Origin: Acidobacteriota bacterium
Lineage (GTDB): Bacteria > Acidobacteriota > Vicinamibacteria > Vicinamibacterales > UBA2999
Direction: 5' to 3'
DNA length: 64,000 bases
NCBI GenBank assembly: GCA_030697165.1
Contig: JAUYQQ010000022.1
Coordinates: forward strand, 434,001-498,000
Shown: positions 33,236 through 40,584 of the stretch, in pieces
How positions within the stretch are numbered: position 1 is the stretch's first letter
Layout: the number at the start of each line of letters is the position of its first letter
The notes under the pieces: generated by a model
The model's database searches: none
Seen by the model: only the letters and a program-made list of their open reading frames with translations
What the model was told of the DNA's origin: nothing
Program-made: the position numbers and the translations under genes

Positions 33236-33607
33236 TCACCAGTCGATGGCGGCTTCGTATGTGCCGGCGAGCGTATCCCTGGCAGTCACGTTAATACGGG
33301 CTGGCTGCGACATCGATAACTCGAAGAGCGTGCCATCTTCCGACCGGAAGTTCGCAAAGGCCAGGTTGGCCTCCTGGCCGGTATCGAGCGCCTGGAGCAC
33401 CTGGACGAAGGTCGCACCGGTATCGGTCCCGATGGTGGCGCGAATGGCGAGGAGCGGCCGGCCCGTGTGGTTCTCGACCACCACCGCCGTCGCTGACCGG
33501 CGAACGGCAATGCCCTCGCCAGGACCGTCGCCGGCCGCCTTGTCGATCGCGGCGTTCGTACAGGCCGCGAGCGAGATCAAGAGCACGGCGCTGAATATTC
33601 GCTGCAT
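33236..33607 (-). CDS. Small lipoprotein of unknown function
   Basis: 123 residues from ATG 33607 with a lipobox (LLISLAAC). The mature protein has alternating strands (AVVVENHTGRPLLAIRATIG, TFVQVLQALDTGQEANLAFANF, ELSMSQPARINVTARDTLAGTYEAAIDW), suggestive of an immunoglobulin-like or YcfL-like sandwich. No catalytic motif is seen. It lies upstream of the barrel/lipoprotein pair on the same strand, and a CAGGAG palindrome lies just upstream of its start. Confidence 0.6.
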   Translation of the reverse strand: MQRIFSAVLLISLAACTNAAIDKAAGDGPGEGIAVRRSATAVVVENHTGRPLLAIRATIGTDTGATFVQVLQALDTGQEANLAFANFRSEDGTLFELSMSQPARINVTARDTLAGTYEAAIDW

Positions 33608-33622
33608 GGCACGGGCGATCTT

Positions 33623-33686
33623 ACAGGAGGTCAAGAGATCAGGAGCATTTCAACCTAATCTTCTTCTGAACTCCTTATCTCCTGTT
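33623..33686. repeat. CAGGAG-type periodic palindrome, copy 2
   Basis: Left arm ACAGGAGGTC-AAGAGATC-AGGAG; right arm TTCTTCTGAA-CTCCTTATCTC-CTGTT. It lies between divergent genes, 15 bases before the small lipoprotein start, which argues against a pure terminator role. The rest of the 33608-33807 spacer shows no gene. Confidence 0.85.
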
Positions 33687-33807
33687 CGATTGCATCTTCT
33701 TCAATGTTCCGGGGCGGCCGATATGGAAACTTCTGCGAACGACGTGGACCGTTTTCACGGGAATCCTAAGGAATCCTGATGGCGCAGTTCGTGCTCCATC
33801 GGTGGGG

Positions 33808-34230
33808 ATGGACCTAAATCACGACCAGATCAACGCGTTGACCGACCGGGTGATTGGATGCGCGATCGAGGTGCACCGGCATCTCGGGCCAGGGTTGCTT
33901 GAGAGCATCTACCGTGAGTGCCTGGCGATGGAACTGGCCTCGCATCAGGTGCACTTTGAGAACGAGCGTCACGTGCCCATCGACTACAAAGGCCAGCGGG
34001 TGCGGGGCACGCTGAAACTGGACCTTCTGGTCGAGGGCTGCATCGTCGTCGAATTGAAAGCCGTCGAAGCGATTCATTCGATCCATCTCGCGCAGGTCAT
34101 GACCTACTTGAAGCTCACCGGGTATCCGGCCGGGCTGCTGATGAATTTCAACGTGACGAGTCTGCGATCAGGGCTGCGGAGGCTCGATCATCCGGATCGT
34201 TACGTCAAGAAACAGGAGGTCAGGAGTTAA
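33808..34230 (+). CDS. GxxExxY-family protein
   Basis: 140 residues from ATG 33808 (MDLNHDQINALTDRVIGCAIEVHRHLGPG). The signature GLLESIY (G-x-x-E-x-x-Y) is clear. LKLDLLVEGCIVVELKAVEAI carries a D-x-n-E-x-K pattern like a PD-(D/E)XK nuclease core, and QVMTYLKLTGYPAGLLMNFN follows. The family is of unknown role and often appears beside mobile or repeat-rich DNA. Its last codons (KKQEVRS and stop) are made of a CAGGAG-type repeat arm. Confidence 0.88.
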   Translation: MDLNHDQINALTDRVIGCAIEVHRHLGPGLLESIYRECLAMELASHQVHFENERHVPIDYKGQRVRGTLKLDLLVEGCIVVELKAVEAIHSIHLAQVMTYLKLTGYPAGLLMNFNVTSLRSGLRRLDHPDRYVKKQEVRS

Positions 34231-34236
34231 GGAGGC
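34211..34236. repeat. CAGGAG-type repeat, left arm only
   Basis: AACAGGAGGTC-AGGAGTTA-AGGAG forms one arm, overlapping the end of the GxxExxY gene and supplying its TAA. No right arm follows nearby. The next right-arm copies lie at 35621-35695, beyond the S41 peptidase gene. Confidence 0.75.
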
Positions 34237-34255
34237 ACATCTTGAGAACTTACGC

Positions 34256-34546
34256 TCAGTGCCAGTCTATGAGCCACTGGTGGGCACGCCTGGGCTCGGC
34301 CCCTTTGAGTTCGTAGCGCCCCAATTGCGCGGCGAGTTCATTCGGCTGGCGCTTCCCGTTGGTGAGTATGCGACGCGGGGAATCAGCGCCTTGGCCGGCG
34401 CGAACCGGCGTCGCCAAGAGCAGGCCGTTCGTCGACGCGTCGAAGCCGAACTCAATGCGTGGAAAGAGCGCACCCCGAAGCCTCACTAGCGGCGTGTCTG
34501 GAAACGTTTTCAACTGCAGCGAACCGTCGTTGAAGGACCGCTTCAC
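34256..34546 (-). CDS. Possible small hypothetical protein
   Basis: A 96-residue frame from GTG 34546, with AGGAG nine bases upstream and reasonable codon use. It begins MKRSFNDGSLQLKTFPDTP and ends RRAHQWLIDWH. No motif, signal or known family is seen. It occupies most of the 339-nt gap between the GxxExxY and S41 genes, and its start is close to the divergent S41 start. It could be a remnant or non-coding. Confidence 0.35.
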   Translation of the reverse strand: MKRSFNDGSLQLKTFPDTPLVRLRGALFPRIEFGFDASTNGLLLATPVRAGQGADSPRRILTNGKRQPNELAAQLGRYELKGAEPRRAHQWLIDWH

Positions 34547-34569
34547 TACTGATCGCTCCTGAGCACATT

Positions 34570-35589
34570 ATGGCTAAGCAGACTCGAGTTGCGCCGACGA
34601 TTAACGCCCTGCTCGTGTGCCTCTTTTGGACAGCGAGCTCACTGGCGGGTGCGCAGACCGCATCGCCGGTCGTGCTGTCCGATAAAGCACGCAACTATCT
34701 CGAATCGGTGCTCACATTGGCGCAGACAAACTCGATTAACCGGTCACGGATTGACTGGCCGACGGTGCGACAGGAGATCTTCTCGAGGGCCGGCAGCGCA
34801 CAAGTGCCCTCTGATACCCATGCTGCCGTTCAATGGCTCGTGTCAACGTTGGGAGATCGACATAGTGCCTTCCTCGATCCCGTCGCGCTCAAGTCACTGC
34901 CGGCGCGCAGCGCGGCCGTATCGGGCAAACCAGAAGGCCGGGTGGTGGATGGTCGTTTCGGCTACGTTCTGGTTCCGACATTCGGCTCACCGAATCAGGC
35001 TGTAATCGATCAGTTCGCGACCGACCTCCAAGGTGTGATTGCTTCGGTCGGGGCTTCGAAACCCTGCGGCTGGGTCGTCGATTTGCGTTCGAACGGTGGC
35101 GGCAACATGTGGCCGATGCTTGCTGGTATCGGGCCTGTCCTGGGATCTGGCCGCCTCGGTTCGTTCAGAGATCCCGATGGCCGTGGCGCTTCGTGGTCCT
35201 ACGAAAACGGCGAAGCCAAGTCGGATGGCCGGACTCTCGCGAGGACCCTCACGGTTCCGGTGACTCTCCAGGTTGAAGCTCCGCCGGTGGCCGTCCTGGT
35301 CGGACCGACGACAGCGAGCTCTGGAGAGGCCATCGCAATTGCGTTCCGTGGCCGTCCGTCGACGCGTTTGTTTGGCGCAACGACACGCGGGTTAACGACC
35401 TCAAACCGTGTGTTCCCTCTCTCGGACGGCTCGTTGCTGAACTTGACGACTGCCGCTTTCGCCGATCGCACTGGAACGCCATACCAGAATGGCGTGACGC
35501 CCGACGAGCTTTGGGACAGCCCACCCGACATCCCCGAGAATAGTCTTCCGCTTAACTGGTTAGGCGCGCAGCCGGCCTGCTCGAAGTGA
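34570..35589 (+). CDS. Exported S41-family peptidase without PDZ domain
   Basis: 339 residues with a signal peptide (LLVCLFWTASSLAGAQ). The tail-specific-protease fold is visible in FGYVLVPTFGSP, CGWVVDLRSNGGGNMWPMLAGI and VAVLVGPTTASSGEAIAIAFRGRPSTRLFGATTRG, where the second Ser of TASSGE is the expected nucleophile. A preceding PDZ domain, present in CtpA-type enzymes, is missing. Codon use is visibly less GC-rich than in neighbouring genes, and CAGGAG-type repeat arms lie on both sides. This hints at acquisition. Substrate unknown. Confidence 0.85.
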   Translation: MAKQTRVAPTINALLVCLFWTASSLAGAQTASPVVLSDKARNYLESVLTLAQTNSINRSRIDWPTVRQEIFSRAGSAQVPSDTHAAVQWLVSTLGDRHSAFLDPVALKSLPARSAAVSGKPEGRVVDGRFGYVLVPTFGSPNQAVIDQFATDLQGVIASVGASKPCGWVVDLRSNGGGNMWPMLAGIGPVLGSGRLGSFRDPDGRGASWSYENGEAKSDGRTLARTLTVPVTLQVEAPPVAVLVGPTTASSGEAIAIAFRGRPSTRLFGATTRGLTTSNRVFPLSDGSLLNLTTAAFADRTGTPYQNGVTPDELWDSPPDIPENSLPLNWLGAQPACSK

Positions 35590-35620
35590 ATGTTGAGATG
35601 TTCAGATGCCACCCCGGAGA

Positions 35621-35695
35621 TTCTCCTGAACTCCTGATCTCCTGTGACGTCCTGCGATTGCCTAAGCTTTTCTCCTGACCTCCTAATCTCCTGTA
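35621..35695. repeat. CAGGAG-type repeat, two right-arm copies
   Basis: Two similar arms occur, TTCTCCTGAA-CTCCTGATCTC-CTGTG at 35621 and TTCTCCTGACC-TCCTAATCTC-CTGTAA at 35670. No left arm is nearby; the matching left arm lies at 34211 on the other side of the S41 gene. The second copy ends a few bases before the zinc-ribbon gene start. Confidence 0.8.
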
Positions 35696-35706
35696 ATCTT
35701 CGTGAC

Positions 35707-36417
35707 GTGGACTGCCCGCGCTGCTCCCTTCCCATGTCCTCCCACACCGTTGAAGGCCAGCTTGGCCGGGCGGTGACTATCGACATCTGCGACCCGTGCC
35801 AGGCGATCTGGTTCGACCCTCACGAGAGCCTGCAGCTCACGCCCGGCGCGACGTTGATGCTGTTTCGCGTGATCGGCGAGCACGTCGCGAAGCCGCAGCC
35901 GATCGAGGCCGACACCGCCAAGTGCCCCCGCTGCCAGGCGCGGCTCCGGCGAACGCAGGACATGCAGCGGTCGACGCGGTTCGAATATTTCAAGTGCCCG
36001 CACGACCACGGCCGGTTGACGACGTTCTTTGACTTCCTGAAAGAGAAAGACTTCATCCGGCCGCTGACGCCGGCGCAGATTGCCGAACTGCGCAAGAACC
36101 TCCAGACCGTCAATTGCTCGAACTGCGGCGCGCCGATCGACCTGGCCCGGCGCACCGACTGTGGGCACTGCGGATCGCCGCTCTCGATGCTCGACATGAA
36201 ACAGGCCGAGTCACTGGTCGCCCAACTGCGCGAGGCGGATCGCACCGACAAGACCGTCGATCCCGCGCTGCCGCTCGAGCTGGCCCGGGCGCGCCGCGAG
36301 GCCGACCAGGCCTTCCGGGGGTTGCCCCAGGACACGCTGTGGCTCGAACAGGGCAGCTCCTTCGGCCTCGTGGGGGCCGGGCTGCTCGGGCTCGTGCGTT
36401 GGCTGAAGGACAAGTAG
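35707..36417 (+). CDS. Zinc-ribbon protein (zf-TFIIB type)
   Basis: 236 residues from GTG 35707 (VDCPRC). The upstream open frame would translate a repeat arm and is rejected. Three zinc-binding modules are seen: CPRC...CDPC near the start with the IWFDPHE sequence typical of zf-TFIIB, CPRC...C with CPHDHGRL (residues about 75-105), and CSNCG...CGHCG (about 137-158). The C-terminal part ends in a hydrophobic SSFGLVGAGLLGLVRWL segment that may touch membrane. It starts a four-gene set with SPFH-HTH and a second zinc-ribbon protein. Confidence 0.78.
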   Translation: MDCPRCSLPMSSHTVEGQLGRAVTIDICDPCQAIWFDPHESLQLTPGATLMLFRVIGEHVAKPQPIEADTAKCPRCQARLRRTQDMQRSTRFEYFKCPHDHGRLTTFFDFLKEKDFIRPLTPAQIAELRKNLQTVNCSNCGAPIDLARRTDCGHCGSPLSMLDMKQAESLVAQLREADRTDKTVDPALPLELARARREADQAFRGLPQDTLWLEQGSSFGLVGAGLLGLVRWLKDK

Positions 36418-36432
36418 TGCTGGCGCCGCGCG

Positions 36433-36493
36433 TTAGTCAGGAGTCGTAAGGAGTGTTAGAGAAGTGGTCTCCTGATCTCTTGATCTCCTGTTA
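36433..36493. repeat. CAGGAG-type periodic palindrome, copy 5
   Basis: The left arm is degenerate (GTCAGGAGTCG-TAAGGAGTG). The right arm is good (TCTCCTGATC-TCTTGATCTC-CTGTTA). It lies between the zinc-ribbon and SPFH genes and ends ten bases before the SPFH start. Confidence 0.8.
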
Positions 36494-36503
36494 AGATCCC
36501 GCT

Positions 36504-37547
36504 ATGGGCATTGCGGACTTCTTCAAGGGCGAACTGATTGACGTCATCGAGTGGACCGATGACTCGCGCGATACCTTATCGTACCGGTTTCCGGACGAGG
36601 ACAAGGCGATCAAGAACGGCGCGCAGCTGATTGTCCGCGAGTCGCAGGTGGCGCAGTTCGTCTACCTCGGCGAGTTCGGCGACACCTTCGTGCCGGGCAA
36701 GCACACGCTGACCACCGACAACATCCCGATCCTCACCAGGCTCAAGTCGTGGAAGTACGGCTTCAACTCGCCGTTCAAGGCCGACGTCTACTACGTGATC
36801 ACGCGGCTGTTCACGGGCAACAAGTGGGGCACCTCGAACCCGGTGATGTTGCGCGACGCCGACTTCGGCGTGGCCCGGGTCCGCGCCTTCGGCACCTACG
36901 ACTTCAAGATCGTCGAGCCCAAGACCTTTCTGCGCGAGGTCGCCGGCTCGGATCACAACTTCCGCCTTGACGAATTCGCCGACACCATGCGCTCGCGCAT
37001 CGTCAGCCTGTTCACCGACGCGATTGCGTCCGCCAAGATTCCCGTGCTGGACGTGGCGTCGCGCTACACCGAGCTCGGTGACGCGCTGTTGCCGATGATC
37101 AACCCGGCGGTGACCGCGAAGTACGGCCTGGCCATCACCAGCTTCATCGTCGAGAACGTGTCGGTGCCGCCCGAGGTGGAGGCGGCGCTCGACAAGCGCG
37201 CCAGCATGACGGCCATCGGCAACCTCAACGACTACGTGAAGTATCAGATGGCGCAGGGCATGGCGGCCGGCGGCTCGGGTGGCGGCCCCGCTGCGACGGC
37301 GGCGGAACTGGCGATGGGCTTCGGCATGGCGCAGCAGATGATGCAGCAGGGGTTTGCCGGCGGTTCGGCGACGCCGACGGTTGCGGCCGCGCCCGAGCTG
37401 CTTGGCCTGGCCGAGGTGGCCACGGCGCTCGGCGTCACCGAGGCCGACGTCAAGACGGTGCTCGAATCGGGTGAGCTCAAGGGGAAGAAGATCGGCGCGT
37501 CGTGGCGCATTACGCGCACGGCCCTCAACAGCTACTTGTCGGAGTAA
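36504..37547 (+). CDS. SPFH-domain protein with C-terminal helix-turn-helix (YdjI-like)
   Basis: 347 residues. The N-terminus (MGIADFFKGELIDVIEWTDDSRDTLSYRFP) and the following NGAQLIVRESQVAQFVYLGE segment match the YdjI/virion-core-like SPFH family. A Gly/Ala/Met-rich linker (about 253-290) leads to an excisionase-like winged helix (VATALGVTEADVKTVLESGELKGKKIGASWRITRTALNSYL). SPFH proteins scaffold membrane microdomains; the HTH tail is unusual and may bind partner proteins or nucleic acid. Its TAA stop is in frame with the next gene, three bases before that gene's likely CTG start. Confidence 0.85.
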   Translation: MGIADFFKGELIDVIEWTDDSRDTLSYRFPDEDKAIKNGAQLIVRESQVAQFVYLGEFGDTFVPGKHTLTTDNIPILTRLKSWKYGFNSPFKADVYYVITRLFTGNKWGTSNPVMLRDADFGVARVRAFGTYDFKIVEPKTFLREVAGSDHNFRLDEFADTMRSRIVSLFTDAIASAKIPVLDVASRYTELGDALLPMINPAVTAKYGLAITSFIVENVSVPPEVEAALDKRASMTAIGNLNDYVKYQMAQGMAAGGSGGGPAATAAELAMGFGMAQQMMQQGFAGGSATPTVAAAPELLGLAEVATALGVTEADVKTVLESGELKGKKIGASWRITRTALNSYLSE

Positions 37548-37550
37548 GCG

Positions 37551-38645
37551 CTGGCTCCGGAAGTCTCGGCGCTCGACAAGCACGCCTGCCCGGCGTGTGG
37601 CGCGCAGGCGGAGTGGAACCCGTCCAAACAGATGCTCGTGTGCCCGTTCTGCGGCACCGAGTCGCCCTACACGATTGACCGCGACCTGGGGAAGGTGGCC
37701 GAGAAGGACCTGGCCGCCGCGCTGCGCGACTTGCCGGCCGCCGAGCAGGAATATCAGGCGACCCGCCGCAGCGTGCAGTGCCAAAGCTGCCGCGCGGTGA
37801 TGGTCTACGGCTCGGAGCGCGTCGGCCAGAACTGCGAATTCTGCGGCTCGCCCGCGCTTGTGGCCTACGAGCAGATCCAGTCGCCGATCCGTCCGGAAGG
37901 CGTGTTGCCGTTTCGCATCGACCGCAACCGCGTGCGCGACGACATTCGCCGCTGGTGGCGCAGCAAGTGGTTCGCGCCAGGGCGGCTGGCCAAGGCGGCG
38001 CTCGTCGATACGGTCCACAGTCTCTACATCCCGTATTGGACCTTTGATGCGCACGCCCACTGCCCGTGGGAAGCGGAGGCGGGTCACTACTATTACGTCA
38101 ACGTCGAAGGCCGAGACAGCCAGGGCCGGACCGTCATGCGGCAGGAGCGGCGCGTGCGGTGGGAACACGCCGCCGGCGTGGTCGAGCACGATTTTGACGA
38201 TGAGCCGGTGCCCGGGACGCAGGGCTTGCCGCTCGACCTGCTGCGCGAGGTCGAGCCGTTCCCGACGCAGGAACTCGTGCCGTACGACACGGCGTTTCTC
38301 TCGGGTCATGTCGTCGAGCACTACCAGGTCGTGCTGACCGACGCCTCGAGTCAGTCGGTGGAGCAGATGCACGCCACGCTGCGACAGCTGTGCGCCGGCC
38401 AGGTGCCGGGCGACACGCATCGCAATCTCGTCATCCACCCGACGTTCTCGGGACAGACCTTCAAGCACATCCTGGTGCCGATCTGGCTGCTGACGTACGT
38501 GTTCGGCCGCAAGACCTACCAGGTGCTGGCCAACGGATCGACCGGCCGAATTGCCGGGAAGTACCCCATCAGCCCGTGGAAGGTCTTCTTCGTCGCGGTG
38601 CTCGTGGTGTTCGCGTTCATCATCTTTGTGCTGGCCAACCAGTAA
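37551..38645 (+). CDS. Zinc-ribbon membrane protein, probable CTG start
   Basis: 364 residues if started at CTG 37551, which has GGAG six bases upstream. The first ATG (37632) would cut away the first half of a zinc ribbon (CPACG then CPFCG), so the non-standard start is preferred. A second ribbon (CQSC and CEFCGSPA, about residues 78-100) follows. A mixed domain of unknown fold with aromatic segments (SLYIPYWTFDAHAH, GHYYYVNVEGRD) precedes a C-terminal transmembrane helix (WKVFFVAVLVVFAFIIFVLANQ). Likely partner of the SPFH protein encoded just upstream in the same frame. Confidence 0.78.
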   Translation: MAPEVSALDKHACPACGAQAEWNPSKQMLVCPFCGTESPYTIDRDLGKVAEKDLAAALRDLPAAEQEYQATRRSVQCQSCRAVMVYGSERVGQNCEFCGSPALVAYEQIQSPIRPEGVLPFRIDRNRVRDDIRRWWRSKWFAPGRLAKAALVDTVHSLYIPYWTFDAHAHCPWEAEAGHYYYVNVEGRDSQGRTVMRQERRVRWEHAAGVVEHDFDDEPVPGTQGLPLDLLREVEPFPTQELVPYDTAFLSGHVVEHYQVVLTDASSQSVEQMHATLRQLCAGQVPGDTHRNLVIHPTFSGQTFKHILVPIWLLTYVFGRKTYQVLANGSTGRIAGKYPISPWKVFFVAVLVVFAFIIFVLANQ

Positions 38646-39185
38646 TTGAAGGCGATCCTGATTCACGGCAACGGCGGCTGCACCGCCGCCGACGCCTGGT
38701 TGCCGTGGCTCGAGCGCGAGCTCGGCGCACTCGGCATCGACGTCATCAACCACACTTTTCCCGACAACGTGAAGGCGCGGGCCTCGGTGTGGTTGCCGTA
38801 TCTCGAGTCGCTCGACGCCGACGAGCAGACCATTCTCGTCGGGCATTCATCGGGGGCCGTAGCGGCCATGCGCTATGCCGAGACGCATCGCCTGCTGGGC
38901 TCGGTGCTCGTCAGCGTGTGCCACACCGATCTCGGCGACGCGTTCGAGGCGGCAAGCGGCTACTACCGCGACCCGTGGCAGTGGCAGCGCATCCGCGACC
39001 ACCAGCAGTGGATCGGCATCTTCCACTCAGCGGACGATCCGCTGATCCCGGTGGCCGAGGCGCGGCACGTGGCGGCGCAGTTGAAGGGCAGCTACTTCGA
39101 GTTCAAGGACCGGGGTCACTTCATCAACACGCATGAGTTTCCCGAGGCGCTCGACTTCATCAGGCGGAAGGTTCGCGGTCGTTAA
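38646..39185 (+). CDS. RBBP9/YdeN-type alpha/beta hydrolase
   Basis: 179 residues starting at TTG 38646, directly after the upstream TAA. The sequence is a compact alpha/beta hydrolase: ILIHGNGGCTAADAWLPWLERELG, the nucleophile elbow LVGHSSG, an acid in HSADDPLIP and the terminal His in RGHF. This is the standard serine hydrolase set of the RBBP9 family. It closes the zinc-ribbon/SPFH cluster and converges on a small minus-strand gene, with 26 bases of overlap. Confidence 0.8.
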   Translation: MKAILIHGNGGCTAADAWLPWLERELGALGIDVINHTFPDNVKARASVWLPYLESLDADEQTILVGHSSGAVAAMRYAETHRLLGSVLVSVCHTDLGDAFEAASGYYRDPWQWQRIRDHQQWIGIFHSADDPLIPVAEARHVAAQLKGSYFEFKDRGHFINTHEFPEALDFIRRKVRGR

Positions 39186-39357
39186 ACTCGGGACTGTTCC
39201 GCTCGGTCTTGGCATCGTCTTCCCCACGCGGCATGGTCGAGGGCCTGGTGGGATTGATGCCTTCCGGCACCGGGGTGACCGGCCTCGGCGAGTGACTGCC
39301 CTCGGCTTCCGGGATGTATTCGTTGGGCGAAGTGTCTGGGACTCGTGGATCTCGCAT
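39160..39357 (-). CDS. Small Pro-rich, charged hypothetical protein
   Basis: 65 residues from ATG 39357 with GGAG nearby upstream. The sequence (MRDPRVPDTSPNEYIPEAEG, later GEDDAKTERNSPEFNDREPSA) is hydrophilic and Pro/Glu-rich, probably disordered. No signal or domain is present. It lies after the barrel gene at 39407 on the same strand and overlaps the 3' end of the convergent hydrolase gene. Coding status is moderately supported. Confidence 0.45.
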   Translation of the reverse strand: MRDPRVPDTSPNEYIPEAEGSHSPRPVTPVPEGINPTRPSTMPRGEDDAKTERNSPEFNDREPSA

Positions 39358-39406
39358 GGTTGTCTCCGCTTCTTCTTGCTGCAAGAGACAGGCCGGGGCG
39401 CAGTCC

Positions 39407-40531
39407 CTACCTGATTTTCTTCGCAAACACGGCCGAGACCAGCATCTGGTCGTCCCAGAAGCCGACCGCATAGCCCTTGCGCGTCATATAACTGGCGCGC
39501 AAGGTCAGCTCCGGCAGCACGCGATACCCGGCCGTGGTTTCGAGGCGCCGGTAAGGCTCGTGGCGCTGCCGCAGATCGGGCTCGCTCGTCCAGCTGGTGT
39601 ACTGGTCGTCGTAGCGCGCCGCCACAAACCATCGCGGATTGAGCGTCTGTGTGACCTCGACCCACCCGCCATCCACCCGCGCCGAGCCGCTGGCCATTTC
39701 GCGCCGGGTCCACAGGTACTCGCCGGCCACGCGGGTATACCCGAACGACCATTCCGCTTCGCCCTGGATCACCGTCGCACTGCGGTCGCCGGCGGACTGA
39801 TCCCGGACCTCGCGCGCGAGCGCGAACGAACCGTGCGACACCGCGGCGCCGAGGCGCAGGCCAATGCGCGGCGTCACGCCACCACCGGCCACCACATTCA
39901 TCATGCGGGGCGGCAGGTTGTCGCCAAAGAGCGGCCGGCTGCGAATGGGCGAGCTGTCAATCACGGCCGCGCGCACGTCCCAGGTCCCGGTGGATGCCGT
40001 CACCTGCGCGCCCAGCGGATACGACGCCGCGATCAGGTTCGTGCTGGGTGTGCCGGGCTCGTAGCGCACCACGGGCAAGTACAACGTCGAGTGCTGCGAG
40101 ATTACCGGATTGCGGTTGGGCCGGTTCTCGAGAATGGCCAGGCCAATCGACGAGACGAACTGGCCCACGTCAACGCGCACGCCGACCGCGCCGGGGCGTT
40201 CGTAGCGTAGCGCCAACTCGTACATCTGCGCGTGCCATGAGCCATCGAACAAGCGCCGAAAGACGACCGGCCGCGCCCGCAGGCTCACGCGGTCGGACAC
40301 GTGCATGGCGCCAAACAGGTCGAACCAGCCGGTCGGCTTGCGCGTGACGTCAGACCCGGCGCCGCCATCGACCGCGACCACGGCGTCGAGCGAGAGGCGC
40401 GATGTCTGAACAGGCAACCCCAAAGAAGGGGTTGCCTCCACCGACTGGGCGAAAGCCGGCGCGCCCGTGACCAGGCCGCCGGCGATCGCCACCAGCCAGA
40501 CGATTAGGCGGTACGGCTGTGTTGAGCCCAT
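39407..40531 (-). CDS. Outer-membrane porin-like barrel
   Basis: 374 residues from ATG 40531 with a signal peptide (LVAIAGGLVTGAPAFAQ). The mature protein shows alternating strands (VSLRARPVVFRRLF, YELALRYERPGAVGVRVDVGQFVSSIGLAI, WFVAARYDDQYTSW, LRASYMTRKGYAVGFWDDQMLVSAVFAKKI). Phosphate- or alginate-porin relatives look similar, but none is certain. A GGCAACCCC hairpin element is inserted in frame just after the signal peptide. The gene follows the cupredoxin-like gene by 53 bases and probably shares its transcript. Confidence 0.68.
   Translation of the reverse strand: MGSTQPYRLIVWLVAIAGGLVTGAPAFAQSVEATPSLGLPVQTSRLSLDAVVAVDGGAGSDVTRKPTGWFDLFGAMHVSDRVSLRARPVVFRRLFDGSWHAQMYELALRYERPGAVGVRVDVGQFVSSIGLAILENRPNRNPVISQHSTLYLPVVRYEPGTPSTNLIAASYPLGAQVTASTGTWDVRAAVIDSSPIRSRPLFGDNLPPRMMNVVAGGGVTPRIGLRLGAAVSHGSFALAREVRDQSAGDRSATVIQGEAEWSFGYTRVAGEYLWTRREMASGSARVDGGWVEVTQTLNPRWFVAARYDDQYTSWTSEPDLRQRHEPYRRLETTAGYRVLPELTLRASYMTRKGYAVGFWDDQMLVSAVFAKKIR
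40413..40436. repeat. GGCAACCCC hairpin, copy 2, inside a coding region
   Basis: GGCAACCCC and GGGGTTGCC arms enclose AAAGAA. The element encodes about eight residues (ATPSLGLP) right after the signal peptide of the barrel protein. The same 9-bp stem is at 33205-33227. Confidence 0.75.
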
Positions 40532-40584
40532 TGGAAAGCCGACAAGTCGAGTGGCGCCAGGGCGGGTGACCAGGCGCGGTGCGG

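Noticed and set aside
35545-35600. Integron attC site near the S41 gene end
   Set aside because: A GTTAGGC sequence occurs, but the matching inverse core and stem structure are lacking.
36576-38846. 756-codon minus-strand ORF
   Set aside because: Antisense to the SPFH and zinc-ribbon genes, which have recognisable domains; codon pattern is that of a shadow.
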